A DNA stretch of 64,000 nucleotides, taken from the NCBI GenBank assembly GCA_003640385.1, contig RCAB01000162.1, forward strand, positions 1-64,000, written 5' to 3'. Source of the stretch: Setaria digitata (Eukaryota > Nematoda > Chromadorea > Rhabditida > Setariidae). A program made the position numbers and the translations under genes. Of this stretch, positions 37,701 through 49,159 are shown piece after piece. The notes under the pieces are model-generated. The model did not search any database, had not been told where the DNA came from, and worked only from the letters and a program-made list of their open reading frames with translations. The number at the start of each line of letters is the position of its first letter. The stretch's first letter is position 1.

Positions 37701-37863
37701 AATGAATATTTAAATTTACTTCATGCTCAGTAGCGTATGTAGGATCATGAATGTCATCATCCATTCGCCGTAAATCATCATGTTCCGGATCCATCTGTTG
37801 ATGATAAACAACACCATCCGGTGTTACATGCCCTCCGGCCAGATCGTTGTGATGTAAAGCCAT
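34709..37863 (-). CDS. C2H2 zinc-finger protein, five fingers
   Basis: Seven exons in transcript order: 37863-37720, 37347-37257, 36850-36610, 36265-36082, 35691-35488, 35294-35199 and 34777-34709. They give 342 aa with all phases consistent. The acidic/His-rich N-terminus (~1-65) precedes three tandem fingers at residues 67-87, 95-115 and 123-143. The linkers are TDQKPFG and SGFTPHA. A basic patch RPRKRK (188-193) may be a nuclear localisation signal. Two more fingers follow at 255-276 and 287-307. The last is split by an intron between its two cysteines, and the C-terminus is acidic. Probably a sequence-specific DNA-binding regulator. I do not recognise the exact ortholog. An undetermined base at 36926 lies in the second intron and does not affect the coding sequence. 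Confidence 0.92.
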
Positions 37864-38678
37864 CGTATCGACAGTGCATCCAGATAATGCAATATTACAA
37901 CGTGAATTCTTTTTCTCTTTTTAACACATCCAATAAAATTATTCGAATTTGTTAATAATGATTTTTTCACTTTGTAACGTCCTAAAAATCAAATTTGTTT
38001 TGTTTTTTTTTCTTTTTTTTTGTTGAAGAGAGAAAGAAATGATAGCTAGCAGCATCGTTGCAATCTTATCATCATAACACAATCATTTATGACTATTGCG
38101 ACTTTTTATGTGCCGACCAATTTTGCTTCCCAGAGAACTGTTGCTTGCGAAGTTCTTTTTTAATTCCTTAATTTATAAATCAATTTTTCTTCTGAATACG
38201 AAATTCCAACACCATCAGAAATTAAGCAAACTGGTCAAGAAATTAGCTGCTTGCATGATAATGGATAGATAATAAATGAAATTACCACTGTAGCTAAGTA
38301 TTTTGAATTGTTGGACTTTGAGCAATGAGGAATTTGGGTATTGTCTAATTAGAAGAAAAATTGGCCTTTTACGTGTTTCGCGGTAGTAAACAAGTTCAGA
38401 GAATCCGAATGGTTAAGCTATTTGACTAGGAGGGAATAATCAATTCTGATATATTCAACATTCAGCTTATCCCAGTATTTTCTGGATCAAAAGAAACATC
38501 GCAATATCATATTCGGATTTTGAGATTTCGAATTTTAACATAAATTGACTTTGTATAGATTCTGTTCACGTTAATTTAAAATTATCGAATTATTAACAAT
38601 TCCGAGCAACAACTGGTGAAGAATCGCTGTAAAGTGAAGGCGATAAAGATTGACAGGAACTAGAGAAAGGAACCTGAT
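37864..38678. other. divergent promoter region
   Basis: An 815-bp region between the start of the minus-strand zinc-finger gene and the first ATG of the plus-strand 97-aa candidate. AT-rich with T-rich stretches at 37997-38022. No coding exon seen. Confidence 0.5.
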
Positions 38679-39130
38679 ATGTATTCAAAAATTTTGAAAT
38701 TTAAACTAATAGGTATTTTCCCGTGACAGCATAAAAAAGTGCATTTAGGGCTACTGGTACTCAATAATGCAAATTAACATACCGAGAGAGGAAAAAAAAC
38801 TCCTCAAAAAAAGACTGTTTCAATTAAATAAATTGATAACATTTTACAGTGTTTCTCTAAATTTTGTCAGAGTATTTTCAAAGTGCAGAAAAACGTTTTA
38901 ACCTCAATCCAGAAGAATATGGCCTACTGAATCGACCACATCCTCAATCCAGCAAACCATTCCATTCCTCTAAATTATGGATGAAGACAAAAGGCCAAAC
39001 ATTAGAAGCAGAAGAAAACGAACGAATCAAAAAATTTGCGGAATTTATGATCTCAAAAACAAAAAACACTGCACAAATTCTTTTCCATATAGATAAATCC
39101 ATCGAAGAAGACTTATATTTTTTCCTTTAA
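38679..39130 (+). CDS. candidate small gene, 97 aa, unrecognised
   Basis: Two exons, 38679-38712 and 38871-39130, join in phase (G/AG) to give 97 aa. The second exon is an 86-codon open frame with protein-like composition: a KRFNLNPEEYGLLNRPHP stretch, then a charged helix (EENERIKKFAEFM). It ends at TAA, and a canonical AATAAA follows at 39179-39184. The exon contains no later GT donor, which supports a terminal exon. The first exon is weak and could be wrong. I recognise no family. Confidence 0.38.
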
Positions 39131-39240
39131 AGGGAACAACTTCATAAATGAAATCTTTTTATAAACGTAGAATGGCTCAATAAAACCAATCATTTACGCA
39201 AGCTGTCAAAATATTGTAAAAAAAAAAAAATAAACTAATT

Positions 39241-39590
39241 ATGACACAAATTGTTACGTATCATTATGTAAATCTGTGTGTAAGTATATTCACCAAGCAA
39301 ATATATTTAATAAAATCTAGTGAGGAATCCAATATTGTCAAGCAAAAAAATTTATACGATCAACAAGCCTTATTTCAAGTTACAAGGAGGACTTTTTTTA
39401 GCATTCTAATTGTGCACAGAAAAATTCTAACTTCAGGACCCAACTTACAACACATACGCAGAAAAAGCTTAGAAGGACATTGCCTCCCACAAAAAAAAGG
39501 TGCCGCAAAAGAAGTGTCGAGAGCGCTTATTACTTCCGCCCGCCAAACTTAAGTACTGTGGAAGAAAAAGATGTCGATGAATTAAATTAA
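39241..39590 (+). other. possible coding fragment(s)
   Basis: An open frame from ATG 39241 carries EESNIVKQKNLYDQQALFQ up to a possible donor (CAA/GTTACA, ~39378). An acceptor follows just before the GACCC at ~39437. Past it, two different frames look protein-like: one stops after YNTYAEKA, and the other ends AYYFRPPNLSTVEEKDV to a stop near 39590. No family is recognised, and the stretch may be a decayed or mis-spliced exon set. Confidence 0.15.
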
Positions 39591-41688
39591 AGTAAATCGA
39601 TCTGATGACCAAGAGAAGAACGATGCCAGTAACACTTTTCATTAATTATATCCAGTTATATGATAATTTGAGTAATTTATACCAAAATTTCATTACTTTT
39701 GGTTAATAAGGGATATTAAGAAATTATTTAGTTCACTGAAAGGGTCAGTTTCACATTTAACAACGATAGTTTGCTAATTTTATTCTATTTTCAGTAAATC
39801 TGAAAAAACTTTCAAAATCTCTTGAAATAAATTTGAAATAAACCTCATGATTCATAAGCTTACACTAAGTTATTGAAAAAAAAAAAAGCTCTGCTAATTT
39901 TGATGACAGTATTGCATGCGTCTGAATATATCACATCAATGGGTGCACCTTTGTTTACGTGTGCACAGGTTAGTATGGGCAGGACATTTCAGACTTATAT
40001 GAAATATTTCTTTGACCACAATGATGTATCATACAATCGTGAAAACATTTATTTTAATATGTTCTGAAAGAGATGTGGATGAAGAGAACCGCTGGTTGAT
40101 TAAGAGTGAGGAAATTACTCGGATCAAATTACATTAACAATGAAATTTTTGTGCAAACAGTGATAAATGTGCAGAGATAAGTTGAGAAAAGTACGGCTGC
40201 CACAGGACAAACATATCATTTACATATTTAAAACAGAAATCAAATTCCCAAATTACCTGAACTCACTAATAACAGCGGTAGCATAAAAAGAAAACACACG
40301 TATATGAAGATATATGAAAACACGCATACGTCAGTGCACACAAATTGACGCATTCAAATATTCAGACATGGATCTGCACATCTCCATTTACACGCATACG
40401 AGCATACACGCACACAATTACATAACTGTACTAATAAGCATACAAGCGTAAACGAGCAATTACTTACTTGCACTAACACGCATACGAGCGTACACGCATG
40501 CAATTACATAGCTGTAATTAGCATACAAGCGTACACGCACGCAACTACTTACCTGTACTAACACACACGCACACATATCTGGATACAATAAGAATGAATA
40601 CAACTGTTTGCTCGCACTAACACACACATAAACGTACACGCATAAAATTACGTAGCCGCATCAATACGCGCCAATGTACGCATGCAAACTGCATTTGATA
40701 TTGATATAATAGGGAACATACAGGCACATGCTTACATACACATACGGATATACGTGTGGATTTTTTAGTAGACACGTACGTACTGACAAACATACGTCCA
40801 ACAGACGCACGCACGCGCACACGCAGACGCACAGAGAGACACGCACGGACGCGACGTGCCTTGGAAAGATATGGTACCATACAGTATTGACTTGAAGATG
40901 TACAATGACGTCGAGAGAGCATACTACGATAAGAGGGAACTGGAAACGGTAGAGAAAAAGATGGTAGAAACGGTCGATTTGCTGCATAGCTTCGCCACAC
41001 GCATCCACACCTCTCTCTCCTCTCTCGTCTGCTGCACACTCTCTAACCACACAACCCCATTGCAAACAACCTTTTCCTTACAATACCCGTCCTCTCATAC
41101 AACCAAACACTTTATTGTTTTCTCTGCTACTCTGCACCTACCTTTTGTAATATTCAACTGTTAGATCGACATATCGACGATGCTATATGACAGAAAAGGC
41201 GGTAATATGAATGTTGGCGTAGTGCCAATTTCTCTTCATTCCGCACGGTCCAGTTCAGGAGGTATTTCCGGACTCCGAGTTATGCCCATATTCCGGACAG
41301 TTGGACTTTTCTGGAATAGTAGTTAGAATAGCATAGGAAGCACTTTGTGTTTGAAGTGGCACTGATGCTCCGGTCAAGGTAGCACAGAATGCATTGCTCG
41401 GTCCTTTATTTTGGGCTGTATTTCCACTCCAAATTACACATTTTCCGGCTTTTCGGTTCCTCCTAATTGACTGTAATCACATCGCTTTGTTGCTGATATC
41501 CTGAACGAAGATGCTTGTGAAATTTCCGGAAAAGAAACCACTCTACCATTTCTATTCCTAGCTTTTTGGCATATGCAAAACAGTGTTGGTTTTCGCGACG
41601 AGTACTGACTGGATGGAGAGTTATTAGCAGGAAGCTGGTTGTCGGATGTAGTTAGCTTGTTTTGCAATACAGCTATCATATTTTGCAG
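39591..41688. other. intergenic, upstream of PTPA
   Basis: It contains the minisatellite at 40330-40860 and a pyrimidine-rich stretch at 41005-41120. A 3' splice site ends at 41688 just before the PTPA start. An 81-codon minus ORF at 41434-41679 has no family signature. No gene is supported. Confidence 0.5.
40330..40860. repeat. degenerate ~42-bp minisatellite rich in ACACGCATACG
   Basis: Repeat starts of the type GCATACRAGCRTACACG occur at 40394, 40438, 40480 and 40521, spaced 44, 42 and 41 bp. Each is followed by CAATTACNTANCTGTACTAA-like sequence. Units decay to the right into CA/CG-alternating DNA (40800-40850). The alternating purine-pyrimidine composition could favour Z-DNA. Open frames on the minus strand here (40617-41065) come from the repeat. 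Confidence 0.8.
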
Positions 41689-41733
41689 GGTACCAAATTG
41701 ATACGGAATTGGGAGACACTTGTCACAGATGCG

Positions 41734-44731
41734 ATGATTGATGGTTCAGGTGAATCGGACAAAAATAAGTACTATCGCCCGGAGCGTCATGTTTTATCCG
41801 TATTCGATCTTGCTAAATGGTGTCGCTCGAAAGTAATTTTACTCCTCTTCTGGGAGCTATTTATTATTCATTTGATCGCTAAGAATATAACTGCTGTAAA
41901 GTTGCTCTCTTTTAAAGGGAAAATAACCGAGATTTTGCCATTTCATCAAAATTTCAAGTCTTTTTTTTTGATTCAAAGTCGTAATATGAGAGACTTTGTT
42001 CCGCTTTTAGAGACTGATTTATTCAAAACGCTTCATTTCTGTATATAGTAAACATAAATTGTGATAACTAGTCAATGTTAGGTTGGTTATGGTTGCCTTC
42101 GTAGTTCATGGTTAGTCGGAAATGAATATTTGGTTGGAAAATCGAGACTGCAGCCCGCTGTGCTACGTTAAGCTATGTAAAGCTTGAATTGAACATGTTT
42201 TTGTTGGGATTACAATTCCATGTCTTACAAGTACCAGTAATAAAACTGGCTACTGGTTGCTAGGACTGTTCTATCCATTAATTTTGCAGTAGTTAAGTTG
42301 AACCTTTATAGGGTAATGTGGTTAGGGATTTTTTTTTCTAGGCTTATGCGGAATATATGGGAATGGTAAATGAGCTGAATGATTCGGTAAAAGGTGTTGT
42401 ATCGACGGATGATATTCCAATTAGTCCAAAAGTCATGGATGCAATTGACATTTTGGATGAACTTCAGGTTCTTTATATTTCTTATGTGAAATTTCATTTA
42501 TGATGCCTTTTTTGTTTTTGTAGAATGAAATAATGTTGATGTCTTAATGTTCAATTCACAACATCACATGATACTACATGTGATGTTAATTAACTGAATT
42601 TTGAGCATTTGGTCTACTCCATAGCGAAACAGCATTTGTGGATCTCATCGTTACTTTTTTTTTTTTTTTTTTGTATTTCTTATGGGGCGGTGCTGCCATG
42701 TATCCAATGCGCAGAATTTTTTTTAGAAATGGACATTGGAATATCCACCAGAAGAAATGGGGACACAACGTTTTGGTAATGTTGCTTTTCGTAAATGGTA
42801 TCAGCGTCTGACAGAGGTTTTTCATTTTCTTTAAGTCACGCATTATTCAGTTACATGTTTTTCCCATTTATTGTTAGTAAGCCATGGAAATTTGGATTTT
42901 ATTTAGTTCACTTTTTTTTTTTTCAGGAAAGTGATGATATAATATATGGTCTTTTAACTGCAGAAAAAAAAAATGCAGTTGTAGAATTACTTCCATACTT
43001 TTTGGATTCGTTCGGTAATGCTACGCGCATTGATTACGGATCAGGTTTATATTTTTGTTTTACACGAAATGTTTTATTGTGAGAGAAAGGGTTTAGGAAG
43101 CTAGTCACATCTCTTTGTTAATGTAACGGTGACTTAATCGATATTCTTAATCTTTTAGGACATGAAGCCTCGTTTTTAATATTTATGTGTTGTCTCCGTA
43201 AACTAGGAGTATTTACAAAAACTGACAATTGCTCACTTGTCCTCCGATTATTTCTAAAGTAAGTTTATTGGTGACTACTGTAAGTTATTTGTTTGTTATA
43301 ATAATCTTGGAATACTTGTAATAAGTATTTGTATCGTATATGATGTTTGTTTCTTACTGGCTTCTCCGTATCCAAGAAATCCAGAGAACTTCTCTATAGT
43401 CCGAATTTTAATTGACAAAAAAAAAAGCTCTGTTTTAGAGCTTTTTTTTTTAGGTTCCTTCATAGTTCGACGCTAATAGTTGTGATTAGGTTTATTTTAC
43501 ATTATATTGTACATTGGGACTTGAAAATTCTGGTCGCATATTCACAGTTAATTTTCGTTTTCAGGTATTTACGGTTAGTACGGTGTCTTCAGACGACTTA
43601 TCGTATGGAACCAGCTGGAAGTCGAGGCGTGCATGCACTAGATGATTTTCAGTTTATACCTTTTTTATGGGGTAGCTCCCAGCTTATCGGTAAGCGGTCT
43701 AAAGCCATAAATGAGATCGATTACCACTTCTGATACTAGATTTATCTACCATGCCCTTTGTTACAGGAAACAAACGACTATCCCCAGAATCTTACTTAAA
43801 ACCTGACATTGTCAAAATGCACGCCTCAAGAAATTTATTTTTCGATGCGGTGCAGTATATTAATGACGTAAGATTTAACAGCATAGTAAAAGTTCAGTGT
43901 GTTACGAAATGACCTGTCATGCCTCATTTTCTGTTGATTGATGACTTAGATTCACCGATACTAATAATTGCTTAATAAAGGGGAAAATTTGGGCTAAGCA
44001 TGATTTTACATTTTGATTTTGTGTAGAAGAAAACGTAATGGGATTTCGGGAAAAAAAAACTGTTGTAAATATTATAAGACGTATTCTCTTAAATTAATCA
44101 TGGTATTCTCAAGAGAAGATGAAAATACCGATTTTAAAATAAAAGCCGAGAACTGTGAATAACATCTACTTTTCCGTTTAGGCTATCTTGCTTTAATAAT
44201 TTAAGTACTGTTTTCACTTTAGACAAAAATTGGTCCCTTTCATGAGCATTCCAATCAATTATGGAATATTAGCGCTGTACAGACATGGGAAAAAATCAAT
44301 TCTGGCATGTTCAAGATGTATGAAGCTGAGGTGACGGTCTTTGACCTTATTTGCTTCATGAAGTGAGTAAGAGTGAACTGAAGAAGCGAATTTTGAAGAT
44401 AGTTTTGAAATCCCGAGAAATAGAAAATGGCGCGGTAACATTTGAAGGCAATATGTTATCAATGAGTATATGAGTGAAGGCAAAATTAAACAGAGGAAAA
44501 AAAGTAGGGTAGTCACGTGCGCGTGATTAGCTGAACAAAGAAAAATTTGACTGTTGTGTATCTTTATGTTGAGTTGTGGGATATTCTTTTCAGGTTCTAA
44601 AGAAGTTTCCAGTTGTGCAGCATTTCCAGTTTGGATCTTTGTTCTCAATAGAACCGATAGAAAGATTGGATGATCCGAATTTGTCCGATACGAAAAATGA
44701 TACTGTATCATCTCCATTGGCTGAATGTTAG
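41734..44731 (+). CDS. PTPA: PTPA, serine/threonine phosphatase 2A activator (PPP2R4)
   Basis: Nine exons: 41734-41832, 42342-42467, 42727-42816, 42927-43044, 43159-43258, 43565-43689, 43767-43867, 44223-44330 and 44594-44731. They give 334 aa (family about 320-360) with all phases consistent. Family motifs are RIDYGSGHEASF (~139-150), the [11 protein letters not shown] segment (~208-218) and the [12 protein letters not shown] segment, all part of the ATP- and PP2A-binding fold. PTPA is a peptidyl-prolyl isomerase-like chaperone that activates the PP2A catalytic subunit by metal loading, in cytosol and nucleus. The ATG lies 45 nt after a 3' splice site (cag at 41686-41688), suggesting trans-splicing. 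AATAAA follows at 44741-44746. I see no breaks or missing motifs. An antisense 152-codon ORF at 44259-44717 is a shadow. Confidence 0.97.
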
Positions 44732-46901
44732 CGATAGTCTAATAAATAACTGATAGCACGGGCTTTACTAGTACTGTGGTTTATTGTGTAATATAATGTG
44801 TAAAAAACGCTGCAGTTGAAATTTTGCTAATGTAAACAGTAAATATATCAGTGAAATTGACGTAATCAATTTTAAGAAGCCAAAGAATGTTATTTTGAAA
44901 GTGCTATATTTTTATAGTGTATAACTGTCTTATTTATTTGGATATATGTTTATTTTGGAGTTCTGATCTCAGCTTTATTGAGCTTTAGTTTGCTCTGCAG
45001 ATATCGAATAGTGAAGTTTTTTTTTTCCCTATGTAAAAAAAAAGTGGATAATTCTCGCATATCATAAGGTAGATTTTCCATTTATCAAAAGAGCGATCGG
45101 TAGTCTTGAACTCGCCAATTTATTGTGTGTTGCAGCAGTGAAGAGTTCATACCGTTTTGTCTGGTCCTTTAATAAAATAAATGCCAGTGTCAGATTTTAG
45201 GATTTTTGTAATAAGTCTACTGCTTAAGCGTAGTGTACATATTCCAACATTTCGGAAATGATGTGAATGAGCTGGAAAATAAGTTTTTTAATTTAGTATT
45301 GAAGAAAAAATGAAAAGTGTTGAAGTAATGTTAGTAGCCAGAACTTCATACTTTGTACCCTTCAGGCAGCGTCGTCAGCTTTCGAGTTTTCTTTCTTGCA
45401 GGATTTACTGCAGAAGTAAAAAAAAGTTTGAAAATATACTTCCCCAAACTAAGATAATTTTCTCTTCCTGCCAAGAGTTAACTCTTGGGGCAGCTGTAGT
45501 TGGACTGCTATGTCATGCGGATATTAATGATGCGCCAAATGCTTCGGACAATATTCAAGAAATGTTCACAAAAAAGTACCATTACGTATAGGCTATCTTC
45601 AAAGTAATGTTTAAGTGTCGATTAAAACATTTACTGTAGAAATAGCAAGTTTTTTGTTCCAGATAATTTTGCCATAGTAATCGAATTCGTAGACAAAAAT
45701 GCCTTAAACCGAATAGTTTTCTCATTTGAGAAGTATATTGTATCGGAAGGGGTTCCTCATCAGCTTCCAAATGTGACGTTGGTAGAGATGGGAAATGCGT
45801 TAACTTTTCATTCCTTGTAGACAAGATTTATCAATTGGAAAGAAGATAGATACTGGAGTTGGGGAGAAATAATCTTCCAAATCTGAACCTGAAGATTTGC
45901 AAACTTGCTGAGTTGTTATTTTCGAAAGATACTTGCGTGATGGGAAAAAGCTGTGAAAGTAATCTATTCATTCGTATGTAAAAAACAATAACTGATCAGC
46001 GAAGAACTCAGTAAATGTGTAACTGTCAAGTATGAAAGTATTAAAGGAAATTCTGAGAAATAGAAATGGTTGTTGAGGATTTGTGGAAAGACTCCTTGAA
46101 TCTCGATTCTTACTGTTCTTGAACAGAGCAAGCAGTACACCTGTAGTTGATATGTATGGCCCAAGATAAGAGAAATATCTTCAGCGAATTTCGTTCCTGC
46201 AAAGCTGTAAGTGAATCGTTATGTCTTGTACATATGTGATTCTCAGAGTAATCTTAGTTCTAATATTGCATTTCAGGAAAGCACTCTTGGCTTTGAAAGA
46301 TTACAACTATTTATTTTTAGGAAGTGATGACTGATTTCAATTTGTTACTTTTAATCTTACCATTTAATTCAGCTTTATTTTCATCATTTTCTTTTTACTT
46401 CAAATTTATGCAAAAAATGTTGCAATTTTGCGAAGAAAAATTATTTTAAAATGAAATGACTTCACCACTCGAGAGCATTATTGTTTCCAGAAACTTTGAA
46501 GGTCGGTAGGTTTATCTTGTTTTTTTTTGCATCGCCAAAAAACGAGAGAAAGATCTAGTCTGGCTTGGAGTGACTTAGTCTGAATGAAGGTAGAATTTAG
46601 CTGTCATGGCCAATAAATCACTGAGGATGCTATTTTATCTGATCAAAGGCTTGAATACATTTTGACAATTTCATTAGATTAATCTAGAGACACAACTAGT
46701 CTAATAACAAGCCTCGCACTATCAATAATAAGAAAAAAAATTTCGCCATACTGGTTGAGTGATTTGTTTTAGCAATTTTTGTTTATAAGATAGATAACAG
46801 TCAAAAATATTTAACTTAAAATTAAAAACTTCCCAACACCAAAAGAATTTCACTTTATCAAATTTTCGATCTGATAATTTCAATGCATTATTTCTTCAAA
46901 G
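44732..46901. other. intergenic with one doubtful small ORF
   Basis: PTPA 3' flank, then mostly AT-rich sequence. The only stretch with some coding look is 45310-45591, listed separately. Confidence 0.5.
45310..45591 (+). CDS. doubtful small ORF, 93 aa
   Basis: An uninterrupted ATG-to-stop frame. The N-terminal half is basic and Ser-rich (RQRRQLSSFLSCR), resembling a mitochondrial presequence. A short hydrophobic segment follows (LTLGAAVVGLLC), then an acidic/polar tail ending YHYV. A donor-like GTAATG after codon 5 and an acceptor-like ttgcag inside leave a spliced form possible. I recognise no family, and it may be chance. Confidence 0.25.
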   Translation: MKSVEVMLVARTSYFVPFRQRRQLSSFLSCRIYCRSKKKFENILPQTKIIFSSCQELTLGAAVVGLLCHADINDAPNASDNIQEMFTKKYHYV

Positions 46902-49159
46902 ATGGCTGATAATAATAAAATGCAAGTTTTGCCTTCATCAAATGAAGAAACCGTTGAGGCTGGTGATCAAACACTGGCGAGAAAACCAACAAAATCAGTA
47001 AGCTCTAAATTGTTTTATTACAATCGTAGCGAAATTTTTGTTATAATTTGTTACAAATCATACAATCCTGACATTAAATAAGCATATTTAACACTCATAT
47101 TGGATTTCAGTTTAGTTTAAAAGTTTAGTTTGGTATTATTGAAGTATAACAAAAGTGAGAGTCACAGTAGTGAAGAGATTAGGTTAATTAGCAAAATATG
47201 TTTCTTTTTAATAGCATCATGCTAACTAAGTGCAAATTTTGCGTCGTTTAACTACCTATTTATCAATAGTCTGCACTTCACTAGCTTTTCATTAGCCTGA
47301 GCTACTACTCAAGATGATTTATCTGCTAAAACATGACAAGATGATGATTATCAAGCTTATGCTTCATTTACGTTGAATATATAATTTCTTTTGCTAATCG
47401 AAATTCCAAAATTTATATAATATTTGTTTAAAATTTCTTATTTTAATTTTCTCTTTCCATTAATCTACTTGAATTTTATCTATATTATTGTCATTGCCCT
47501 AATCGTTGTTCTTTAGAAAGAACTAAATGATTATAGTAACAGAAAGTTATCCTTTATTTTGTTAGAGTCTAGTAAGCAAGTAGTGATTTCTAAAAAGCTT
47601 TACTCTCCAGATTAGAGGAAAATCGGAAATCGTTCGAATAACTGATGAAACTTTTGATGATGACCATAGAGAAGTGGATGAAGTGGAAACGAACAAAATC
47701 AGTGATGATATGATTAAAAAATTACTTATCTGTAATAAGAATGATGCAACGGAAATTAAAGGTCCAACTTTTTATGCTAAAATTTAAAAGAGAACAAAAT
47801 TGATGAAATAATCGAATCATTTATTGTGCTTGAATTGTTAGAGCAAAATTATTAGGAAAAACTTCTTAATTATAATTATTTTTTAATTCTAATCATTATA
47901 CGGTTACTAGATAATCCACCAAAAACACCAGAACAGCTTGAGGAGGAAGAGCTACTTCAAGAGATTGCAAAAAGGCCTTTGGAATCATTTAAAAATATGA
48001 AAGATATACCTGATGCTATTGCAAAAGTTTACTATAAAGTGAGGAGATTTTTCATTATTTAAATTCGCTTCTATCAATTCCAAATTTTGTATAATTTTCC
48101 GTAGCAAAAAAAAGCAAAACAAAAAGAATACAAATTTGAAATAGCAACTGGACTGAATTAATTTTAAATAACCTGAATATAGTGTTTTTTAACTTTCTTC
48201 TGTTGATTTAGCCTTATGATACATATGTATATATATATATGTATATATATATACATGTAGGACATCACTCGTCGTTGGAAGGAATCTGAAGCACGTATCA
48301 AAGAAACTGAAAGTTTGCTTTCAAGTGTGAAATATGAAGATCGTTCATTAGAAGAAGATCGTCTCGAAATTCTTGGCGAATTACTTGATAAGGCTACCCA
48401 ATCATTTGAAATTTATGAAGAACATGAAGTGGGCGATATTTCAAGAAACAATTTCAGTCATTTCATTATAAAACATCTCGTAGCAAATGAAAAAATATTT
48501 ATTAACCGATGAAAATATTAAATAGATTCAATGTTTTATTGTATTTAAAAGGGACTCGTGAAAAATCTGTAAGTGAAAGCGTTTAAAATAGAAATTTTAA
48601 TTTTCAAATGGTCTAAAAATTTCCAACAATGAATGAATTTGATTAAAATAAATTTTGAAACTTCTTGTGTTGCAGATGATGAATTTTCTTATAAAATTGC
48701 AGAATCGTAAAGTACCATATGGTCATCGACTTGTCCTCGAAACACGTTTACTGATAGTTTTCAATAATGCTGTCAACCTTATTTATAAAATTATTGGCGA
48801 ATTTGATAAACTTAAAGGCGATCAAGTTGGTGTAAATGATGAAAGAGATGTATGATTTGTTTTTTTGATTGGAAAAATTTTGTAAAAATCTTAACCGTCG
48901 TCATAAATAAGAAGATTTCAGAAAATAGATCTTTCTAATCTTTTTTTATGGAATGAAGTTATTGCTGCATTAAATTTTTCGGTAGAGATTAATTTTATTT
49001 TACTAACCTCATCAAACTATCCCAATCTATCCATTGATATGAGAGATATTATAATGTTTTTGTTTTCAGCAACTTCGCTATGAAATTCGTTACTGTGACG
49101 CAGTCTACACAGAAGTACATGAACGTTTTCTGAAATCCTATTTGGAAATGGAATGGTGA
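46902..49159 (+). CDS. unrecognised charged helical protein, 268 aa
   Basis: Six exons: 46902-46997, 47611-47761, 47911-48038, 48261-48428, 48676-48849 and 49070-49159. They give 268 aa with all phases consistent. The ATG directly follows a 3' splice site (cttcaaag), as expected for trans-splicing. The N-terminal ~95 residues are acidic and probably disordered (ITDETFDDDHREVDEVE). The remainder is helical, with E/K-rich stretches (TPEQLEEEELLQEIAKRP; RRWKESEARIKETESLL) and a more hydrophobic segment (LVLETRLLIVFNNAVNLIY), and it ends FLKSYLEMEW. No signal peptide or membrane anchor is clear. I do not recognise the family; a coiled-coil or adaptor-like role is a guess. AATAAA lies at 49387-49392. 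Confidence 0.75.

Noticed and set aside
40617..41065. Overlapping minus ORFs of 134-140 codons rich in Arg/Val/Cys
   Set aside because: They arise from the ACACGC minisatellite and lack any family signature or splice context.
41434..41679. 81-codon minus ORF upstream of PTPA
   Set aside because: No recognised domain and no good splice context. It overlaps the PTPA promoter/trans-splice region; not impossible but unsupported.
44259..44717. 152-codon minus ORF
   Set aside because: Antisense to the last two PTPA exons and their intron; PTPA is certain on the plus strand.
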